Assembly (NCBI GenBank): GCA_937923405.1
Contig: CALDUY010000026.1
Location: 1-64,000, forward strand
DNA: 64,000 nt
Origin: an uncultured Gemmataceae bacterium
GTDB taxonomy: Bacteria; Planctomycetota; Planctomycetia; Gemmatales; Gemmataceae
Reading direction: 5' to 3'
A model generated the notes under the pieces. That model saw only the letters and a list, made by a program, of their open reading frames with translations. It had not been told where the DNA came from and made no database searches. Positions 50,385 to 59,122 of this stretch are shown piece by piece. Position numbers and translations under genes: made by a program. The stretch's first letter is position 1. Every line of letters starts with the position of its first letter.

Positions 50385-51824
50385 CTAACGCACCGCGTCG
50401 AGTGGCTTCAGGCGCATGGCCGACAGCGCCGGCAGCAAGCCGCCCAGGCAACCCATGACTAGCGAGAAAACCATACCCGAGAGCAGGATCGGCCCATCGA
50501 CCACAAGTTTGAGAACGACGCTTTTGCCGCCGCCGGGGCCGCTGGCGATGATGCTCGACGCGGTCCAGCCGTTGGCCAGCAGACCCAGGGCACAGCCAAG
50601 CAGCCCCCCTAAGAAGGCCAGCAACACGGCCTCTAGAAAGAACGAGACGAGAATTTGCCACGGAGCGAACCCAAGGATGCGCAGCACGCCGATATCCTTG
50701 GTGCGTTGGGCGATGGCGGCGAACATGGTGTTCATAATGCCGAAGACGCCGCCGATGGCCATGATCGCCACCACAATGAGAATCGCGCCGAGAAACTGTT
50801 CGTTAGTGGAGTTGAGACTAGCATAATATTCCGGCTCGGGAGTAGCGTTGACCGCGGGCGACTTAAAGTTCTCCTTGAGATCCTTGGCCAGGGCGGCGGC
50901 CTGCTCTGGACCTTCGGTGCGCATCACGCAGGTGGTATAGGTGTTCTTGCCGAACAGTTCACCTGCCATCTGGAACTTGGTCCAGACTTCCGAATCAAAG
51001 GTCGAACCCGCCGAACGCAAGATGCCGGTCACGATCCAGCGGTTTGGCCCCAGATCGAAAACGTCGCCGACCTCCAGCGACTTCTTGCCCTGGTCCGGTC
51101 CCAACTCGCGAGCCAGTCCCTCGCCGATGACGGCCTGGACCGCGAATTGGCCGGAACGTCCGCCAGGCAACGGCGCAACACAGGCTGGAGAAAACCATTC
51201 GCCCCCCTCGTACAGATCGAGGTTATGCACGGCAGCGGAGATGACCGGATCCTCCAGGCCGCGCACCTGAATGAAACGCCGGCCTCGCGTTCCCGTAATA
51301 GGCAGGTCCGAACCGGGACAGGAAGGTTCGCCGTGTTCGAGCAACTTTTCACCGAACCGGTTGACGCGAACCAGTTCACCACATTTGGGACATTTGCGAA
51401 CCAGAATGGGCTGATTCACCACGACGTAGAGTTCCCAGGAGATCAGCGGTTTGCCGTCCTGTTTGACAATCTCAGGGTGGAACTCCAACTGCTTGATGTC
51501 GCCAAAGCCAAGGTTGCTGAACAGTTCGTCGGTCGCCCCGTCGGCCAGCACGATGACGTTGCCCGGCACGCCGCTGGACGCGGTCAGCTTGTACATCCCG
51601 TTGACGAAGGCGAGCATCACGGTCATCAGCGCGACCACCAGGGTGAAGGCCAGCGCGGTCATCAGAGTGATGCGCCAGCGCACGAAAAGATTGCGGATGT
51701 TGTAACTGAAGGGCACCTTCTTCAGCACACCGACCATCTGCAACCCCAAGATCAGCAGCAAGGCGGCGAAGAGTAGGGCCAAGCTGTAGGTCGCGAACCG
51801 GAAGGCGAGCGTGATGAATTCCAT
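50385..51824 (-). CDS. MacB/FtsX-type ABC permease with a periplasmic zinc-ribbon-like insertion
   Basis: A 479-aa permease. It has an N-terminal hydrophobic segment, TM at about 55-75 (TLMTALAFTLVVALMTVML), a large periplasmic MacB-PCD domain and three C-terminal helices (LGAILIVVAIMAIGG, ILVSFFLEAVLLAFLGGLLG, LLSGMVFSLVMGCLGGLLPA) with the FtsX coupling segment AQRTKDIGVLRILGF. Within the periplasmic domain is CPKCGE with a further CPG 24 residues later, resembling a rubredoxin-type zinc ribbon. It is the last of four genes of an exporter operon. Confidence 0.85.
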   Translation of the reverse strand: MEFITLAFRFATYSLALLFAALLLILGLQMVGVLKKVPFSYNIRNLFVRWRITLMTALAFTLVVALMTVMLAFVNGMYKLTASSGVPGNVIVLADGATDELFSNLGFGDIKQLEFHPEIVKQDGKPLISWELYVVVNQPILVRKCPKCGELVRVNRFGEKLLEHGEPSCPGSDLPITGTRGRRFIQVRGLEDPVISAAVHNLDLYEGGEWFSPACVAPLPGGRSGQFAVQAVIGEGLARELGPDQGKKSLEVGDVFDLGPNRWIVTGILRSAGSTFDSEVWTKFQMAGELFGKNTYTTCVMRTEGPEQAAALAKDLKENFKSPAVNATPEPEYYASLNSTNEQFLGAILIVVAIMAIGGVFGIMNTMFAAIAQRTKDIGVLRILGFAPWQILVSFFLEAVLLAFLGGLLGCALGLLANGWTASSIIASGPGGGKSVVLKLVVDGPILLSGMVFSLVMGCLGGLLPALSAMRLKPLDAVR

Positions 51825-51841
51825 GATGCGATTCCGGACAA

Positions 51842-53263
51842 TTACGAAATCTTCGAGAACACCTCAGCGACCTTGACCTGTCGGGCAGACCAGGCCGGGA
51901 GAATGCTACCGACAAACGCGGTCAACGCGCCGAGAGCCGGCCCCCACCACAGGGCATCTAGCGGGATGAAGAAAGCAGGGAAAAAGGCGATGGGAAACTT
52001 GATGCCGCCCAGGTAGGTATTGATGAACAGAATCGACGCCGCCGCGCTGGCCAGTCCCGCTGCCACGCCCAGCAGTAACGCCTCGCCCAGAACCAGGATC
52101 AGCACCTGTCCGGGACGATAGCCCAGCACCTTCAACACCGCCATCTCGGTGCGACGTTCGCGCACGCTGATGGAAATGGCATTAGCGATCACCAGTGACA
52201 TCGTCACGAGAATTGCCGGCACCAACAGGTAACGCATGCCCCAGAGCAGGTCGCGGTAGGCATCCAGAAAGGCGGCAATGCCGCTGGAGGCGGTCTCGCA
52301 CTTGACCGCCGGCGATTTGAAGTCGGGCGACTCCTCGATCTGCTCGGCAACTCGACGAAACGCCTCGCGATCCGGCACACGTAACCAGACCAGATTCAGG
52401 CACTTTTCCGCCATCGGATGAGGTCGACCGTTCTTCCGCTTCCAGGCATCCATGGCGTCGAGAATGTAATCGCGATGCATCAGCGCCGACTGATTGTAGC
52501 GACCATCAGGAAACTCGCCGATGATCTCCATCTCCAACTCAATGAAGGGATAATTGATGCAATGTAGGGTGAAGCGTTCGCCGACTTTTTTGTTCATCTG
52601 GGCCAGGCGTTCCTTGCCGATGACTACCTTACGACGATCCTTCTCCATTTCGCGACAAGCCTGATCGAGCAGATCGATCTCGCTGTCGGAGAGCTGATCC
52701 AGATCGTCCATCATGGTGTTGAAGACGATCTTGCCTGTTTTGGTGCGGATCAGGTTGCCGCGCTCGTCACGTTCGGCACGCATCAGTTTGGCGGGATCCA
52801 TCGCGAAGAAGAAGACGATGTTCTCGCGGGTTCGCTTGGCAGGATCGAGCGTGCCGCCGACGAAAGTCCAGGTCATGGAATCGCTGGGACGCACATCGTT
52901 GGTCTCTTTGGCCGCCCCTTCGCTGAGCGGTTGAGCATAGGAAAACGGCATTTGTGAGGGAATCTGCCAACGTTCAGTGACGATTGCCTTCAAATCTTGA
53001 CTCTTCTCCGCCGTCACTCGATCCAGAACGTACAGCACCGTCCAGACCATTGTGACCACCAGCACCAGCACGAAGGTGGCAATGCTGGTCAACGCCGTGC
53101 GAACCAAATTGCGGCGGAGACTCTTCAACATCAGGCGAGCGTAGAAGAACCAATCGTCGCGGTAAACCACTAAAAGCAAGAAAACAAGCAAGGCAACGGC
53201 GGCACCGATAACACGCCACGGACTATCGAGATACCACAGGATCCAGGCGTCAAGGTTGCTCAC
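51842..53263 (-). CDS. Second MacB/FtsX-type ABC permease
   Basis: A 473-aa permease different from its neighbour. Its hydrophobic start (WRVIGAAVALLVFLLLVVY) is followed by a second helix (LTSIATFVLVLVVTMVWTVL), a periplasmic domain and C-terminal helices with the FtsX signature SVRERRTEMAVLKVLGYRPGQ. GTG 53263 is preferred because GGAGG lies 9 nt upstream; ATG 53272 is an alternative. It overlaps the 3' end of the ATPase gene and lies 17 nt before the next permease. The two permeases probably form a heterodimer. Confidence 0.85.
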   Translation of the reverse strand: MSNLDAWILWYLDSPWRVIGAAVALLVFLLLVVYRDDWFFYARLMLKSLRRNLVRTALTSIATFVLVLVVTMVWTVLYVLDRVTAEKSQDLKAIVTERWQIPSQMPFSYAQPLSEGAAKETNDVRPSDSMTWTFVGGTLDPAKRTRENIVFFFAMDPAKLMRAERDERGNLIRTKTGKIVFNTMMDDLDQLSDSEIDLLDQACREMEKDRRKVVIGKERLAQMNKKVGERFTLHCINYPFIELEMEIIGEFPDGRYNQSALMHRDYILDAMDAWKRKNGRPHPMAEKCLNLVWLRVPDREAFRRVAEQIEESPDFKSPAVKCETASSGIAAFLDAYRDLLWGMRYLLVPAILVTMSLVIANAISISVRERRTEMAVLKVLGYRPGQVLILVLGEALLLGVAAGLASAAASILFINTYLGGIKFPIAFFPAFFIPLDALWWGPALGALTAFVGSILPAWSARQVKVAEVFSKIS

Positions 53264-54026
53264 GGACGACATCCTCCATCCGACGCGGGCTGCTGGTCAC
53301 GGCATCTCCATTAAGTCCGCCGGGGTGCAGGTCGTAAAGGCTGGTCTCGCGAACCAGCCGACCCTTTTCCAGATGCAGCACACGTTCCGCTCGCGCCGCC
53401 GCCCGTGGATCGTGGGTGACCATCAGGATGGTTTTGTTCAGCCCCTTTTTCAACTCGACGAGCAGATCGAGGATCTCTTCGGCGGACTTGGAGTCGAGAT
53501 CACCGGTCGGCTCGTCGGCGACGATCAACGTCGGGTCGGTGACGATGGCCCGAGCGATGCCGACGCGTTGCTGTTGCCCGCCGGACAACTGCCCAGGACG
53601 ATGCGACAACCGATTCGACAGGCCAACCAGATCCAGTGCGGTCAGCACCTGTCGCTTGCGTTCCGCGGCAGAGAGGGGCAAAAGCAGCAACGGCAACTCG
53701 ACGTTCTCATAAGCGGTCAGCACCGGCAGAAGGTGGTAAAACTGAAAGACGAACCCCACATGCCGCGTTCGCCAGCGGGCCAGCTGGGTTTCCGACATGC
53801 GGCTAATCTCTTGATCGCCGACAATTAAGGTGCCAGAAGTCGGTGAATCCAGCCCCGCGATGAGATTCAGCAGCGTCGTTTTGCCGGATCCCGACGGCCC
53901 CATCAGGGCGAGAAACTCTCCCTCTGGTACGTCGAGGGTCAGATCGATGAGTACGTCAATTTTCTCGCTGCCGCGACTAAACGATTTGTGCAGCCCCTCG
54001 ATTTGAACGATCGGCCTGGGAATCAT
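53250..54026 (-). CDS. MacB/LolD-type ABC transporter ATPase
   Basis: A 258-aa ATPase. It has Walker A GPSGSGKT, Q loop FVFQFYH, signature LSGGQQQRVGIARA, Walker B LIVADEPTGDLDSKS and the H loop VTHDPRA. The LolD/MacB subgroup is indicated by DEPTGDLD and neighbouring FtsX-type permeases. The start at ATG 54026 overlaps the adaptor stop (TGATG) and has GGAG 8 nt upstream. It powers the mechanotransmission-type exporter formed with the two permeases and the adaptor. Confidence 0.93.
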   Translation of the reverse strand: MIPRPIVQIEGLHKSFSRGSEKIDVLIDLTLDVPEGEFLALMGPSGSGKTTLLNLIAGLDSPTSGTLIVGDQEISRMSETQLARWRTRHVGFVFQFYHLLPVLTAYENVELPLLLLPLSAAERKRQVLTALDLVGLSNRLSHRPGQLSGGQQQRVGIARAIVTDPTLIVADEPTGDLDSKSAEEILDLLVELKKGLNKTILMVTHDPRAAARAERVLHLEKGRLVRETSLYDLHPGGLNGDAVTSSPRRMEDVVREQP

Positions 54027-55300
54027 CACTTCTTCTCCGGACGTAGCTCGCGACTGGGACTGACTTTTTCGTCGGCACGGTAGAACGAGACGTTGGCGCT
54101 GAGGTCGGGGCGAAGATAACGGCCGGCCTCGTCCGAAGAGATCTCCCCTGGCAGCACGCGAACACGGACGGGCACGGCCCCTTTAGCGCGATCGGCGGTC
54201 GGCATCAGCCGCGACACCTCACCCCGATAGCCTTGGGGATGCCGAGCTAAAAACTCGCGATCGTCCTTGTACGCCTCGGGCATGATCATGCAGCGTTGCC
54301 CTTCGCGGATGTTGGCGACGTCACGCTCCTGAATCGAAAGATCGATCTCCAGTTGGGTGAGATCAGCCATTTCACACAGACTGGCGGAGATGCCCGACGA
54401 GAAGGCGGACGGGTTGACGATGTTGCCCAGTTCGGCCTTTTTGGTCAGGATCGTACCGGTGACGGGGGCGCGAACTTCGGTGTTGTCCAGCCGCCATTTC
54501 GCCTTGTCCAAGGCGGCCTTGGCCTGCTGCATCTCGGCCTCGGCAGTCTTGAGTCGCCGTTCATACCGCGAGTCGCGCAGAATCCGTAGCGAGGCTTCCA
54601 GCTTGCGCTGACGGGCCACCGTCGCTTCGTAGGTGAACTTCGCCTGTTCCAGTTCCCGCTGAGCGATGGCGCTGCCGACCGACAAGCGACGATTGCGTTC
54701 ATAGTCGAGCTTGAGTTGAGCGGCGGTGGCACGGGTTTCCTCCAGGTCGGCCTCGGCCTGTTTGATCTCTTCGGGCATGGTCTTTTTCAGATCTTCGTAA
54801 CGTTCGACAGTAGCCTGGTAGTTGAACAAGGCCTGATGATAGTCCGACTCGTATTCGGCGCGTTCGATCCAGGCGAGAATTTCGTCTTTCTGAAACTTGT
54901 CTCCTTCCGTGAACTCGCGTTCCAAGCCGGTATCACGATCCTTAACCCGAGCGAGGCGAACCAGTTGCCCGCCAACTTTGGGACTGACCTGCACCAGACT
55001 GATGGGAATGACATAGCCCTTCGACTGCAAGACGATCTCACCGCTGGCCGCGACTGAACTAGTCGATCGCGTCGGAGCAGGCGCAACGATGCCGCTAGCA
55101 GGCGGGCTCTCGCTGTCCTCACTCGGCACCATCGAGCCGACTCGGTAGGCTCGGTAGCCGAAGGCGATCGTTGTCAGCAACAACACCACAGAAAAGATCC
55201 ACGGAAGCGGTTGCAGGCGGGAAGCAGGAGACGGCTGACGACCGGACAGACGCAAGGACTGCACGCGGTCGCTAAGCCCAGATCGCTCGGAAGTCGGCAT
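54026..55300 (-). CDS. HlyD/MacA-type periplasmic adaptor subunit
   Basis: A 424-aa membrane-fusion protein. It has one N-terminal membrane helix (LPWIFSVVLLLTTIAFGY), a split lipoyl/barrel-sandwich domain (GEIVLQSKGYVIPISLVQVS and NTEVRAPVTGTILTKKAELG) and a long alpha-helical coiled-coil hairpin between them (about 150-270), followed by a beta-barrel. It is the first gene of the operon, with GGAGAG 5 nt before ATG 55300. No outer-membrane TolC-like gene is nearby, so the channel partner must be encoded elsewhere. Confidence 0.88.
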   Translation of the reverse strand: MPTSERSGLSDRVQSLRLSGRQPSPASRLQPLPWIFSVVLLLTTIAFGYRAYRVGSMVPSEDSESPPASGIVAPAPTRSTSSVAASGEIVLQSKGYVIPISLVQVSPKVGGQLVRLARVKDRDTGLEREFTEGDKFQKDEILAWIERAEYESDYHQALFNYQATVERYEDLKKTMPEEIKQAEADLEETRATAAQLKLDYERNRRLSVGSAIAQRELEQAKFTYEATVARQRKLEASLRILRDSRYERRLKTAEAEMQQAKAALDKAKWRLDNTEVRAPVTGTILTKKAELGNIVNPSAFSSGISASLCEMADLTQLEIDLSIQERDVANIREGQRCMIMPEAYKDDREFLARHPQGYRGEVSRLMPTADRAKGAVPVRVRVLPGEISSDEAGRYLRPDLSANVSFYRADEKVSPSRELRPEKK

Positions 55301-55412
55301 GCTTTCTCTCCGGAGGTTCTACATTATTGAGTATAAGCAGGTCCGGAGAGAAAAAGCACCATCGTCCTGGCATGGCGGTTGCGATACACTAAAAAAGACG
55401 AGTGGACCCGCC

Positions 55413-56219
55413 ATGAACCGCATCACTATTGTTTGCTTCCTCGCCAGCTATGGACTGGCCTTCGCTCTGGAACTGCTCCAATTCTGGAGCGGTCGAGCCT
55501 CTCTGCGCTTCCTGGCGTGGCTCGCTGCCGCCGCCGGTCTGCTCGCTCACACTTTGTATCTATATAGCCGTGTACCTCCGTTGATCTGGCAGTTCAGTTG
55601 GATGCTCTTCGTGGCCTGGGTGTTGGCCGTGTTTTATCTGTGTGGCGCGATTCACTATCGCCGCCTTAATTGGGGCATTTTCGTTCTGCCGCTGATTGTT
55701 GGACTGCTTGGGCTGGGGCTACTGTTTGGCCAACCGCCAGAGACTGCTCGCGGCTTGTGGCAGGAGGATCTGCACGAACTGCACCAACTCTGGCGTCCGG
55801 TTCATGTGGTTCTGATTTTGTTGGCCACGGTCGGTGTCTGTGTCGGCTTCCTTGCCAGCTTGATGTACCTGATCCAGGCCCATCGCCTGCGCACCAAAGC
55901 TCCACCGGGACAAGGGTTAAAGCTGCTCAGTCTCGAACGTCTGGAAGCGATGAACCGTCGCGCCTTGTTGCTGGCCTTTCCCTTGTTGACCGCTGGGATG
56001 ATTGCCGGCATGGTGCTGATCGCTCGCAGTGAGAGTGTCGGTTGGACCGATCCGCGCGTACTGGGCACGATGGTACTCTGGATAGTGTTCGCTCTACTGT
56101 TGTTTCTTCGCTTCGCCCAGCATCTGCGTGGTCGGCAGGTGGCTTTTCTGACGATTGTGGCGTTTCTGTTGTTGCTGGTCTGCGTGGTACTCGCCCACCC
56201 GATACCGGGAGTAGAATGA
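55413..56219 (+). CDS. HemX/CcsA-like cytochrome c assembly-type membrane protein
   Basis: A 268-aa protein with eight predicted membrane helices. Residues 60-260 resemble the HemX/CcsA (CcmC-like) family: LLAHTLYLY, LWRPVHVVLILLATVGVCVG and TDPRVLGTMVLWIVFALLL. Family members handle haem for cytochrome c maturation or, as HemX, control glutamyl-tRNA reductase level. It lies 32 nt before hemA on the same strand, the arrangement seen for HemX in several bacteria, so a haem-related regulatory role is likely. The ribosome binding site is weak (GAGTGG). Confidence 0.75.
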   Translation: MNRITIVCFLASYGLAFALELLQFWSGRASLRFLAWLAAAAGLLAHTLYLYSRVPPLIWQFSWMLFVAWVLAVFYLCGAIHYRRLNWGIFVLPLIVGLLGLGLLFGQPPETARGLWQEDLHELHQLWRPVHVVLILLATVGVCVGFLASLMYLIQAHRLRTKAPPGQGLKLLSLERLEAMNRRALLLAFPLLTAGMIAGMVLIARSESVGWTDPRVLGTMVLWIVFALLLFLRFAQHLRGRQVAFLTIVAFLLLLVCVVLAHPIPGVE

Positions 56220-56251
56220 CCCGGGGTGGTTGTAGAGGGTTGATTGGCTCC

Positions 56252-57499
56252 ATGAATCTGCTGGCCATCGGCTGTAGTTATCGCACGACCCCCGTCGAAG
56301 TGCGCGAGCGTCTCGCGTTCAGCGATGAACAACTCGGGCGTGCTCTGGAACAGCTGTCGCGACAACTCGGCTTCGAGGCGGTGCTGCTGAGTACCTGCAA
56401 TCGCGTCGAACTGTATGCGGCCGGCGACGGCGACCCGACCGATTACATGGCCGACTTCCACGCTCTGCCGCGCCAGGAGATTCGCCAGCATCTGTATGTT
56501 CATCGCGGCGAGGCAGCGATCCGTCATCTGTTCCGTGTCGCGGCCAGTCTCGACAGCCTAGTTCTGGGCGAGGCTCAGATCAACGGTCAGGTCAAGAAGG
56601 CTTACGAACGAGCCTTGCTGCACGGCAGCACTGGCCCGGTGTTGAATGCCCTGTTCCCCCATGCTCGCCAGGTAGCCAAGCGGGTTCGCACCGAGACCGG
56701 CATCAGCCAGGGACACGCCTCGATCTCTAGCGCGGCAGTCGACTACGTCAAAGAAGTGTTCGACCACTTCGAGGACAAGACTGTGCTGGTCATCGGCGCA
56801 GGTAAGATGGGGACACTGACGCTGAAAGCTTTACGCGGGCTGAAGCCGCGACGCATCTGGGTAACGAACCGCAGTCCGGAGCGAGCGTTGGCCATCGCTC
56901 AGGAGTGCCGCGGAGAGGCGATTCTGTGGGAACGGCTCGACGAGGTGATGGCCAAGGCCGACATCGTGTTAAGCACCACCGGAGCACCGCAACCGATCAT
57001 GACCCGCGAACGCTACGCGCGGATCAGTGCCCGGCGGACACGCTGGCCGGTGGTCATTCTCGACATCGCCGTGCCGCGCGACTTCGACCCACGTATCCAC
57101 GACGGCGAGACGGTCTTACTCAACATTGACGATCTCAAATCGGTACAAGAACGCACCTTGGAACGTCGCCGCGCCCACCTCATCCCGGCGGAGCAAATCA
57201 TCGAGCAGGAGACTCGACGGTTCATCAAGGACTGGGCGCGACGCGGCAATGGTCCGGTGATTGAGCGCTTAACTCGGGAGTTCGAGGCTCGTCGCAAAGA
57301 GATCGTGGGCAAACTGTTCAGCCGACTCAATGGCAAACTCGACGCCGCTGATCGACAGTACATCGACAAGGCCTTTAGCCTCTTTCAGAACCAACTCTTG
57401 CATGGTCCGATTTCGGCCCTGAAGGAAGAATCGACCTCTGGAAAAGAGCAGTCGCATACCCTGCTGGAAGCACTGCGCAAACTGTTCCGACTAGAGTGA
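56252..57499 (+). CDS. hemA: Glutamyl-tRNA reductase
   Basis: The enzyme reduces glutamyl-tRNA to glutamate-1-semialdehyde, the first step of C5 tetrapyrrole synthesis. The 415-aa protein has the N-terminal catalytic domain with Cys in LLSTCNRVELY, the signature HLFRVAASLDSLVLGEAQI, an NADPH-binding Rossmann domain (VLVIGAGKMGTLTLKAL) and a C-terminal dimerisation helix bundle. ATG 56252 gives the family start MNLLAIGCSYRT, although the frame is open to 56042. It follows the HemX-like gene by 32 nt, probably as one operon. Confidence 0.95.
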   Translation: MNLLAIGCSYRTTPVEVRERLAFSDEQLGRALEQLSRQLGFEAVLLSTCNRVELYAAGDGDPTDYMADFHALPRQEIRQHLYVHRGEAAIRHLFRVAASLDSLVLGEAQINGQVKKAYERALLHGSTGPVLNALFPHARQVAKRVRTETGISQGHASISSAAVDYVKEVFDHFEDKTVLVIGAGKMGTLTLKALRGLKPRRIWVTNRSPERALAIAQECRGEAILWERLDEVMAKADIVLSTTGAPQPIMTRERYARISARRTRWPVVILDIAVPRDFDPRIHDGETVLLNIDDLKSVQERTLERRRAHLIPAEQIIEQETRRFIKDWARRGNGPVIERLTREFEARRKEIVGKLFSRLNGKLDAADRQYIDKAFSLFQNQLLHGPISALKEESTSGKEQSHTLLEALRKLFRLE

Positions 57500-57640
57500 A
57501 AAAATCGATTAGATCGTTTAAGCAATTTAGTTGAGTTAATCCTGATTCAGTGATTCCTCAGATCTTGCGGACAAATTCAAGAATATGGTTCGTAAGGTCG
57601 ATCAAGACAGAGCAGAGCGCGAATACGTTCGCTCGCGGTA

Positions 57641-57671
57641 CGGGGCCAAGGGCTGCCAGGAGTCGGCCCCG
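57641..57671. other. GC-rich hairpin in the leader of the BBP7 gene
   Basis: CGGGGCC (57641-57647) and GGCCCCG (57665-57671) pair perfectly around a 17-nt loop, 30 nt before the BBP7 start codon and just before its GGGGAG ribosome binding site. It could be a terminator remnant of hemA or a translation-controlling leader hairpin. The rest of 57500-57700 shows no gene. Confidence 0.35.
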
Positions 57672-57700
57672 CCGGACGCGGGGAGAGGGGAGTAGATGTC

Positions 57701-58990
57701 ATGACCAGATGGTTCACGCGCGTGGCCGTCTTCGCCGCGTGGCTGGGGCTGGGCACGCAGGCACTGGCCCAGGAGGGCTTTCCCTCCCCAGTGGGGGCGG
57801 CGCGCCTCCCGGAGCCAATCAACTATATTCCAGACCAGCCGGTTCCCACCAACATGGTACCCGGACCGGTGAATCCGTTGATGGCTCCAGTCGGTCCACC
57901 ACCTTCGCTCAATTTACCCGTCAACCACACCAGCGCCTTCATGCTGGATCACTATCCGCCGGAATCGAAGCTATACGCCTCACTCGGCGGACAGGGGCTA
58001 CGGCGGCAGGGAATCACGCGACTGCCAGTGGCGTTCTCGGACGTCAATAGTCTGGGACGGGATACCGGTCTGACGCCGATCGGGCTTATTTCGTCAACTC
58101 TTGGTCCAGAGGGAGCCGATGCCTCACTGGCACGGATTATTAATCCGGTGCTGGACACCAAGAATGCTGAGCCGCTGATGACCGGCGGTATGCGAGCCAC
58201 CGCGGGCTATCTCTTCGCCAACGTGGCGGTCGAGTTGACCGGTTTCTGGAATCCCTCAGCGACTCAGCGCGGCACAATCACTTCGCCGGGCACACTGTTC
58301 GTGCCGTTCGGTCCGAACAACGCTATCCCGGTCGGGTTCGAGGGCAATGCCAATCTCTGGCGGCAGGCCGACCTGGTCCAAGTCAGGTACACCGGCAGCG
58401 TGGCCAGCGCCGAGGCCAACTTCCGCACCTGGAACGCCGCAGTCAATGAGTTTGAGCTGATCCTCGGTCTACGATACTTCTACGCTCAGGAGCGGGTCGA
58501 CATCTACACCGATGACGACTTCAACACCCGCGACATCTTTCAACGACCCGATCCGACTCGTGCCGCCACCTACACGGCGGGAGTTCGTAACAACTACCTG
58601 GGCTTCCAAATGGGCGGCGAGTACGGTACGCCGTTGCCCTTCCCCTGGCTGCACAATTCCGTCTGGGCTGTCGTGATGGCCAAAGCCTCACTCGGTCCCA
58701 ACTTCGTCGAACGGACGTTCCGTCTGACTCGGGGGGATGGCTTCCTGGGCTTCGACCGTCACGAAAACTCGGTGCTGCTGGCTAGCGTGAACGAGATCTA
58801 CGGCGGCCTGGACTTCCATGTGCTGGAACGTCTGCGCGTCCGAGCCGGCTACACCTTCATCTGGGCCTTGGGCTTCACTGATGCGGCTGGACAGATTGAC
58901 TACAACTTCTCGACTCAGGGAGCTAGCCGAGCCAACAGCGGCAGCGTGTTCTACCATGGCCCAGTCGGAGAAATTCAGTTTTTGTTCTAA
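57701..58990 (+). CDS. BBP7-family outer membrane beta-barrel protein
   Basis: A 429-aa protein with a signal peptide (MTRWFTRVAVFAAWLGLGTQALA). The C-terminal 330 residues fit the planctomycete BBP7 barrel family: GGMRATAGYLFANVAVELTG, FELILGLRYFYAQERVDIYT, NNYLGFQMGGEYG and a terminal amphipathic strand ending in aromatic Phe (GPVGEIQFLF), the usual outer-membrane insertion signal. The N-terminal region is proline-rich. Function is unknown, probably a porin-like barrel. GGGGAG lies 8 nt before ATG 57701. Confidence 0.82.
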   Translation: MTRWFTRVAVFAAWLGLGTQALAQEGFPSPVGAARLPEPINYIPDQPVPTNMVPGPVNPLMAPVGPPPSLNLPVNHTSAFMLDHYPPESKLYASLGGQGLRRQGITRLPVAFSDVNSLGRDTGLTPIGLISSTLGPEGADASLARIINPVLDTKNAEPLMTGGMRATAGYLFANVAVELTGFWNPSATQRGTITSPGTLFVPFGPNNAIPVGFEGNANLWRQADLVQVRYTGSVASAEANFRTWNAAVNEFELILGLRYFYAQERVDIYTDDDFNTRDIFQRPDPTRAATYTAGVRNNYLGFQMGGEYGTPLPFPWLHNSVWAVVMAKASLGPNFVERTFRLTRGDGFLGFDRHENSVLLASVNEIYGGLDFHVLERLRVRAGYTFIWALGFTDAAGQIDYNFSTQGASRANSGSVFYHGPVGEIQFLF

Positions 58991-59014
58991 AACTTCCGCA
59001 CCAGCGAAGATCAC

Positions 59015-59070
59015 GGCCTGGCGAGAATCTCGATCCCTTAACTCGGGGATTGCGAGAGGCTCACCAGGCC
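59015..59070. terminator. Long palindrome between convergent genes
   Basis: GGCCTGG (59015-59021) pairs with CCAGGCC (59064-59070). Inside, CTCG pairs with CGAG and ATCCC with GGGAT around TTAACTC. The element lies in the 132-nt gap between the BBP7 gene and the kinase gene, which converge. It may be a bidirectional terminator, though no T run follows. Confidence 0.42.
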
Positions 59071-59122
59071 ACACTCATTTGACCGCCCTCTATGGAAGTG
59101 ATCTACCGAGAGCGGAACTCGT

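Noticed and set aside
50655..51776. Plus-strand open frame of 373 codons
   Set aside because: Mirror of the ABC permease gene; His/Gln-rich composition of a shadow frame.
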